Source: an uncultured Flavobacteriaceae bacterium
Lineage (GTDB): Bacteria; Bacteroidota; Bacteroidia; Flavobacteriales; Flavobacteriaceae
Assembly: GCA_937136455.1 (NCBI GenBank)
Contig: CAKZOO010000107.1
Coordinates: 1 to 64,000, forward strand
Direction of reading: 5' to 3'
DNA length: 64,000 nt
In this document: piece after piece, positions 59,626 to 64,000 of the stretch
Position numbering within the stretch: position 1 is the first letter of the stretch
Layout of the letters: every line of letters starts with the position of its first letter
Notes under the pieces: model-generated
Database searches by the model: none
Seen by the model: only the letters and a program-made list of their open reading frames with translations
Told to the model about the DNA's origin: nothing
Made by a program: the position numbers and the translations under genes

Positions 59626-61254
59626 TTAAGCCAACATCGTTACTGGATTCTCCAAATACATTTGAAGCGTTTGTAAGAACTGAGCACCAGTTGCTCCATC
59701 CACTGTTCTGTGGTCTAAAGCAAGGGTGAGTTTCATTGTGTTTCCTGGAACTACTTGACCGTTTTTAACAACTGGTTTTTCAACGATTGCACCTACCGAT
59801 AGAATTGCTGAATTAGGCTGATTGATGATCGATGTAAATTCTTGAATACCGAACATTCCAAGGTTGGAAACGGTAAAGGTAGACCCTTCCATTTCTGCAG
59901 GAGTTAATTTCTTATCTCTTGCTTTGGTAGCTAATTCACGAACAGAACCTCCGATTTGAGTGAGTTGAAGGGTATCTGCAAACGGAATCACAGGCACCAC
60001 TAATCCATCCTCTACAGCTACTGCAACCCCCATATGGATGTGGTGGTTGTAGATGGTGGTGTCACCATTCCAAGAGGTGTTCACCTGTGGGTGTTTCTTA
60101 AGCGCCATTGCTGAAGCTTTAAGAACCATATCGTTAAACGATACTTTCGTATCAGGGATGCTATTGATTTGTTTTCTAGAAGCGATGGCCTGATCCATAT
60201 CTACTTCAATAGTGAGGTAGTAATGTGGAGCCGTAAACTTCGATTCTCCCAAACGCTTCGCAATTACTTTGCGCATTTGAGAATTCTTCACTTCCTCAGT
60301 GCTTTCAACTCCTGTTGCAACAGCTACTGGAGCTGAAGTAGCAGCTTTCGCTGCTGGAGCAGCTGCTTTTGGAGTAAAGTTTTCAATATCTGCTTTGACA
60401 ATTCTTCCTTGTTCACCAGATCCTTGAACCTGATTTAGATCGATGCCTTTTTCCTGAGCTAATTTCTTAGCGAGTGGCGAAGCAAAGATTCTTCCAGAAG
60501 TATTGGTAGTTGTTGTTGTAGCTGGAGCTGGAGCTGTAGTTGTAGCTGGAGCAGCAGCCTGAGGTGCTGACTCGGCTTTTGGAGCCTCTGGAGCAGCTTC
60601 TTGTTTTGGTGCAGCAGCTGGAGCACCTGAAGCGATCACAGCTGAAACATCAGTTCCCGCAGGTCCAACAATCGCAAGTACGCTATCCACAGGAGCAGAT
60701 TCTCCTTCGTTTAATCCAATGTGTAAAAGGGTACCAGAATAAAACGATTCAAATTCCATCGTCGCCTTATCGGTTTCAATCTCAGCGAGAATATCGCCTT
60801 CTTGAATGCTGTCACCAACTTTCTTAAGCCAAGTTGCTACGGTACCTTCTTCCATGGTATCCGATAATCTAGGCATGGTAATGATTTCAACACCAGCTGG
60901 TAATTCAGCAGCAGGAGCAGCTTCTTTTGATTCTGCTACGATAGGAGCTTCTTCGGCTTTAGGAGCCTCAGTTGTTGTTGAAGCGCCGCCTGAAAGCAAT
61001 CCTGAAATATCTTCACCAGCATCACCAATAATCGCTAAAAGCGTATCAACTGGAGCTGTATCTCCTTCCTGAACCCCAATATGCAACAGAACCCCCTCGT
61101 TAAACGATTCGAATTCCATAGTGGCTTTATCGGTTTCAATCTCAGCTAAGATATCTCCTTCTTGAACTTGATCTCCAACTTTTTTAAGCCAAGTTGCAAC
61201 CGTACCTTCTTCCATGGTATCGGACAATCTTGGCATATTTACTACTATTGCCAT
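59626..61254 (-). CDS. pdhC: Pyruvate dehydrogenase E2, dihydrolipoamide acetyltransferase
   Basis: The 542-aa product has two lipoyl domains with the lipoylated Lys at residues 43 and 163, exactly 120 apart and with almost identical sequence (IETDKATMEFES in both). Ala/Pro-rich linkers follow, then a peripheral-subunit-binding domain (FASPLAKKLAQEKGIDL) and the catalytic acetyltransferase core ending ALDHRTVDGATG (His and Asp active site). It transfers acetyl groups to CoA. It is 6 nt downstream of pdhA; E1-beta and E3 are elsewhere. Confidence 0.96.
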   Translation of the reverse strand: MAIVVNMPRLSDTMEEGTVATWLKKVGDQVQEGDILAEIETDKATMEFESFNEGVLLHIGVQEGDTAPVDTLLAIIGDAGEDISGLLSGGASTTTEAPKAEEAPIVAESKEAAPAAELPAGVEIITMPRLSDTMEEGTVATWLKKVGDSIQEGDILAEIETDKATMEFESFYSGTLLHIGLNEGESAPVDSVLAIVGPAGTDVSAVIASGAPAAAPKQEAAPEAPKAESAPQAAAPATTTAPAPATTTTTNTSGRIFASPLAKKLAQEKGIDLNQVQGSGEQGRIVKADIENFTPKAAAPAAKAATSAPVAVATGVESTEEVKNSQMRKVIAKRLGESKFTAPHYYLTIEVDMDQAIASRKQINSIPDTKVSFNDMVLKASAMALKKHPQVNTSWNGDTTIYNHHIHMGVAVAVEDGLVVPVIPFADTLQLTQIGGSVRELATKARDKKLTPAEMEGSTFTVSNLGMFGIQEFTSIINQPNSAILSVGAIVEKPVVKNGQVVPGNTMKLTLALDHRTVDGATGAQFLQTLQMYLENPVTMLA

Positions 61255-61260
61255 CTAATA

Positions 61261-62259
61261 TTATAATTTATGTTGTAAAAATGGGTAATCTTCTTGTTCG
61301 TAGACCATGTCGTACATCTGTTGAACTGGTGGGTATTCGCTCTCTTCAGCAAATTTTTGACACTCAGCAACCTTGTCTTTCACACGCTGATCGATTTCAG
61401 CAATCTGAGCATCGGTAGCGTAGTTCTTTTCTTTGATGACATCGAGAACCTGAGTAATAGGGTCAATCTTCTTGTATTCCTCGACTTCTTCTTTAGTTCT
61501 GTAATGCTGTGCATCACTCATCGAGTGACCTCTATAGCGATAGGTTTTCATTTCTAAGAAGGTAGGACCTTCACCAGCTCTCGCTCTTTGGATCGCCTTA
61601 TCGACTTCTTTGGCCACCTCAACAGGATTCATCCCATCTACGGGTCCACATGGCATTTCATAGCCAAGACCGAGTTTCCAAATCTCTTGGGTGTGGGAAG
61701 TACGTGCCACTGAGGTTCCCATGGCATATCCATTATTTTCACAGATAAACACAACAGGAAGTTTCCAAAGCATCGCAAGGTTGAAGGTTTCGTGTAGTGA
61801 TCCTTGACGAACTGCACCATCACCCATATAACAAAGGGTGACCCCTTTTCTGTTAAAATACTTATCGGCAAAAGCCAATCCAGCACCTAGAGGAATTTGT
61901 CCTCCAACAATACCGTGACCACCGTAAAATCCTTTTTCTACATCAAAGATGTGCATGGATCCTCCCATTCCTTTGGAAGTACCTGTAACTTTACCGTAGA
62001 GCTCTGCCATAACACGTCTTGGGTCGGTACCCATTCCGATAGGCTGAACGTGATTTCTATAAGCGGTAATCATTTTGTCGTGCTTGAGGTCCATGGCGTG
62101 TAGGGATCCAGCAAGTACGGCCTCTTGTCCGTTGTAAAGGTGTAAAAATCCTCTTACTTTTTGTTGGATGTAAACAGCTGCTAATTTATCCTCGAACTTT
62201 CTCCAGAATAACATATCCTCGTACCACTTGAGGTAAACTTCTTTGGTGAATTTTTTCAT
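61261..62259 (-). CDS. pdhA: Pyruvate dehydrogenase E1 component, alpha subunit
   Basis: The 332-aa product binds thiamine diphosphate via GDGAVRQGSLHETFNLAMLW then ENNGYAMGT, the GDG-x(n)-NN motif. Other family stretches are VRGFLHLYNGQEAV and YRYRGHSMSDAQHYRTKEE. It works with E1-beta (not in window) to decarboxylate pyruvate. First gene of pdhA-pdhC. Confidence 0.96.
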   Translation of the reverse strand: MKKFTKEVYLKWYEDMLFWRKFEDKLAAVYIQQKVRGFLHLYNGQEAVLAGSLHAMDLKHDKMITAYRNHVQPIGMGTDPRRVMAELYGKVTGTSKGMGGSMHIFDVEKGFYGGHGIVGGQIPLGAGLAFADKYFNRKGVTLCYMGDGAVRQGSLHETFNLAMLWKLPVVFICENNGYAMGTSVARTSHTQEIWKLGLGYEMPCGPVDGMNPVEVAKEVDKAIQRARAGEGPTFLEMKTYRYRGHSMSDAQHYRTKEEVEEYKKIDPITQVLDVIKEKNYATDAQIAEIDQRVKDKVAECQKFAEESEYPPVQQMYDMVYEQEDYPFLQHKL

Positions 62260-62296
62260 TGAAAACTGATATTAGTATTCGTTCTATTAAGGAAGG

Positions 62297-62304
62297 CAAA
62301 AATA
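62297..62304 (-). promoter_or_regulatory. pdhAC promoter -7 box
   Basis: TATTTTTG on the minus strand matches the -7 consensus, about 37 nt before the pdhA ATG. The -33 element is not clear. Confidence 0.45.
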
Positions 62305-62470
62305 CATAAATATTGTGAAGTAGAGAAATTCTGATTTGTTTTAAAACTATTTTAAGAGAGGGGTTTTTAAATTGTGATTTTAGCGATAGACTAGGCTTCG
62401 TTTTAGGAGGTTGATAAAAAATCCGTTAATAACTACCTTTAATAGCATTCAGAAATCAATTGTGAATGCC

Positions 62471-62478
62471 TATATTTG
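62471..62478 (+). promoter_or_regulatory. -7 box before the alpha/beta hydrolase
   Basis: TATATTTG, a perfect -7 consensus, 18 nt before the ATG at 62497. It argues against a TTG start at 62476, which would lie inside it. Confidence 0.5.
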
Positions 62479-62496
62479 TCCCAAGACAACCAAGCA

Positions 62497-63261
62497 ATGC
62501 AAGAACAAATCAAACAAGAAGGAAAATTTAAATACGTTCAACTCGGAAGTGGAACGCCTATCATTATTCTTCATGGATTAATGGGTGGGCTTAGTAATTT
62601 TCAAGGAGTTGCTGATTATTTTCCAAAAAAAGGCTATCAGGTCATCATACCAGAACTGCCGATATACGACCAACCGCTTTTAAAGACTACTGTTAAAAAT
62701 TTCGCAGAATACCTCTATGATTTTATGGAGCATGTAGGATTTGATAAGGCCATACTGCTCGGAAATTCATTAGGAGGACATATAGGACTCTTATTTACCA
62801 AGCTCCATCCTGAAAAGGTGAAAGCCTTAGTGATTACAGGATCCTCTGGCTTGTACGAAAGTGCTATGGGAGACGGTTATCCAAAAAGAGGTGATTACGA
62901 GTACATCAAGGCCAAAGCGCAGGAAGTATTTTACGATCCTGCAGTTGCGACTAAAGAAATCGTTGACGAGGTCTTTGCAACGGTTAACGATCGTGTAAAG
63001 CTTGTAAAAACACTAGCGATTGCCAAGAGTGCGATTCGTCACAATATGGCAAAAGATTTGCCAAAAATGAGTAACCCAACTTGTATTATTTGGGGAAAGA
63101 ACGATACAGTAACTCCTCCAAATGTTGCAGATGAGTTTAACAAGCTGTTGCCAGACTCCGAACTGTTTTGGATTGACAAATGTGGACACGCTCCAATGAT
63201 GGAACACCCCGATGAGTTCAACAGACTTATGGATGGCTGGCTTTCAAAGAGAGGAATTTAA
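62497..63261 (+). CDS. Alpha/beta-fold hydrolase
   Basis: The 254-aa product has PIIILHGLMGGLSNFQGVAD (oxyanion region), the nucleophile elbow LLGNSLGGHIGLL with Ser in GNSLGG, an Asp in WGKNDTVTPP and the C-terminal His in DKCGHAPMMEHPDEF. All members of the Ser-Asp-His triad are therefore present. The substrate is unknown. It ends 9 nt before engB and is probably co-transcribed with it, a pairing seen in related bacteria. Confidence 0.93.
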   Translation: MQEQIKQEGKFKYVQLGSGTPIIILHGLMGGLSNFQGVADYFPKKGYQVIIPELPIYDQPLLKTTVKNFAEYLYDFMEHVGFDKAILLGNSLGGHIGLLFTKLHPEKVKALVITGSSGLYESAMGDGYPKRGDYEYIKAKAQEVFYDPAVATKEIVDEVFATVNDRVKLVKTLAIAKSAIRHNMAKDLPKMSNPTCIIWGKNDTVTPPNVADEFNKLLPDSELFWIDKCGHAPMMEHPDEFNRLMDGWLSKRGI

Positions 63262-63270
63262 AATTCAATG

Positions 63271-63870
63271 ATGCATATAAAATCGGCAGAATTTGTCATG
63301 AGTAATGCCAAGGTTGCTTCTTGTCCCAAGGAGCAGCTGCCTGAATATGCCTTTATCGGTCGTTCGAATGTTGGTAAATCTTCGCTGATCAATATGCTCT
63401 GTGAGCGAAAATCGCTTGCTAAAACCTCTGGAAGACCGGGAAAGACACAACTCATCAATCACTTTAAGATCAATAACAATTGGTTTTTAGTCGATTTGCC
63501 TGGTTATGGTTATGCTCGTGTTTCCAAGCGTGACAAGGCCACCTTTCAAAAATACATTACCGAATATTTTTTAGAGCGCAAGCAATTGGTTTGTGCGTTT
63601 GTCTTGGTAGATATCCGTCATGAACCGCAACCCATTGATTTGGAGTTTATGCGTTGGTTGGGTGAAAATGGAATTCCATTTTGTATTGTTTTCACCAAAG
63701 CAGATAAGCTCAAGCCTCTGGCAATAGAGCGTCAAGCCAACGATTATCTTCAGCGACTGATCGAAGATGGTTGGGAAGCATCCCCTCAACACTTTGTGAC
63801 TTCTTCTGCTTCTAGAGAAGGTAGAGATGAATTGTTAGGATTTATTGATTCGGTGAATAAGTCGCTGTAA
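63271..63870 (+). CDS. engB: Ribosome biogenesis GTP-binding protein EngB (YsxC/YihA)
   Basis: The 199-aa GTPase has G1 FIGRSNVGKSSLI, G3 VDLPGYGYA, G4 FTKADKL and G5-like SSAS, with a preceding KTSGRPGKTQLINHF G2 region. It aids assembly of the 50S subunit. An ATG three bases upstream is equally possible; 63271 matches the usual family start. It is the last complete gene of the window. Confidence 0.96.
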   Translation: MHIKSAEFVMSNAKVASCPKEQLPEYAFIGRSNVGKSSLINMLCERKSLAKTSGRPGKTQLINHFKINNNWFLVDLPGYGYARVSKRDKATFQKYITEYFLERKQLVCAFVLVDIRHEPQPIDLEFMRWLGENGIPFCIVFTKADKLKPLAIERQANDYLQRLIEDGWEASPQHFVTSSASREGRDELLGFIDSVNKSL

Positions 63871-63922
63871 TTAAACTTCATAATTATTTTAAAACAGCAA
63901 TGGTTGTTTAGGTATTCATATC

Positions 63923-64000
63923 GCATATCGCAATATGGAATATTTTTGTGTTAAAGCATTGTATTTAAATTAATTATTTATTAATATTGCATATCGCAAT
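63923..64000 (+). promoter_or_regulatory. Operator-like repeat pair and promoter at the right edge
   Basis: GCATATCGCAAT occurs at 63923-63934 and again at 63989-64000, flanking a -7 box TATTTTTG (63941-63948). The second copy sits in a dyad ATTGC-atatc-GCAAT. The layout resembles the hipBA control region, which suggests a self-regulated gene just beyond the window. Confidence 0.5.

Noticed and set aside
62476..62496. TTG start for the alpha/beta hydrolase
   Set aside because: The TTG is part of the TATATTTG promoter box; the ATG at 62497 is more natural.

Overview
The window is a low-GC chromosome segment from a member of the Bacteroidota, almost certainly the Flavobacteriaceae. Supporting signs are the gliding/type IX secretion genes gldJ and porV, promoters of the TTG-N19-22-TAnnTTTG type, a UpxY-type NusG paralogue heading a polysaccharide operon, and a NhaD antiporter that fits a marine or saline habitat. 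No phage, transposase or CRISPR array is visible. The sequence is mostly housekeeping DNA broken up by small accessory patches and one large, very A/T-rich surface-polysaccharide locus.

Layout: (1) 1-650, the 3' end of a 23S rRNA gene, a spacer with hairpins, 5S rRNA and terminator. (2) 0.67-3.3 kb, decaying genes for small secreted proteins and a first ATP-binding DUF4143-type protein. (3) 3.2-21.5 kb, core metabolism: glycerate/gluconate permease and glycerate kinase, DsbD, a second DUF4143-type ATPase, glutamate synthase gltB-gltD, an acyl-CoA dehydrogenase, NhaD, and an exbB-exbD-tonB-folC run. (4) 21.5-27.0 kb, an accessory patch with three toxin-antitoxin modules (MazEF, XRE/AbiEii, HicAB), a tRNA-Val, lipoprotein/small membrane protein pairs, a broken duplicate of a DUF3108-like gene, and three copies of a ~34-bp repeat. 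Each repeat copy sits just after a resident gene and ahead of accessory cargo. (5) 27.1-51.9 kb, a minus-strand polysaccharide locus read from upxY (51.9 kb) down to wzz (27.2 kb). (6) 52.4-57.1 kb, a plug-domain-like secreted protein, murF, gldJ and porV. (7) 57.2-59.6 kb, HipBA and ParDE modules on the plus strand between porV and pdhC. (8) 59.6-63.9 kb, pdhC and pdhA, an alpha/beta hydrolase and the GTPase engB, then an operator-like repeat pair at the right edge.

How the polysaccharide locus fits together: UpxY probably helps RNA polymerase through the ~25-kb operon. Two possible initiating transferases (a WecA/MraY-family enzyme and a short WcaJ/PglC-like enzyme) load the lipid carrier. 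RfbA/B/C, a CapD-like 4,6-dehydratase and a DegT aminotransferase make deoxy- and amino-sugar nucleotides. KdsD/A/B make CMP-Kdo. A NeuB-like synthase and a fused CMP-acylneuraminate synthetase/HAD phosphatase make a second nine-carbon-type acid donor, possibly KDN. Glycosyltransferases, one KpsS-like and one with sialyltransferase-like motifs, use them. Wzx, Wzy, Wza-like and Wzz-like proteins flip, polymerise and export the product.

The most interesting signals are the repeat-led cargo slots in 21.5-27 kb (with hicAB apparently replacing the body of a lipoprotein gene), the near-leaderless TAnnTTTG promoters placed 2-6 nt before the ATG of several accessory regulators and upxY, the paired operators at DUF4143 and hipBA genes, and a membrane beta-propeller-like regulator inside the capsule operon.
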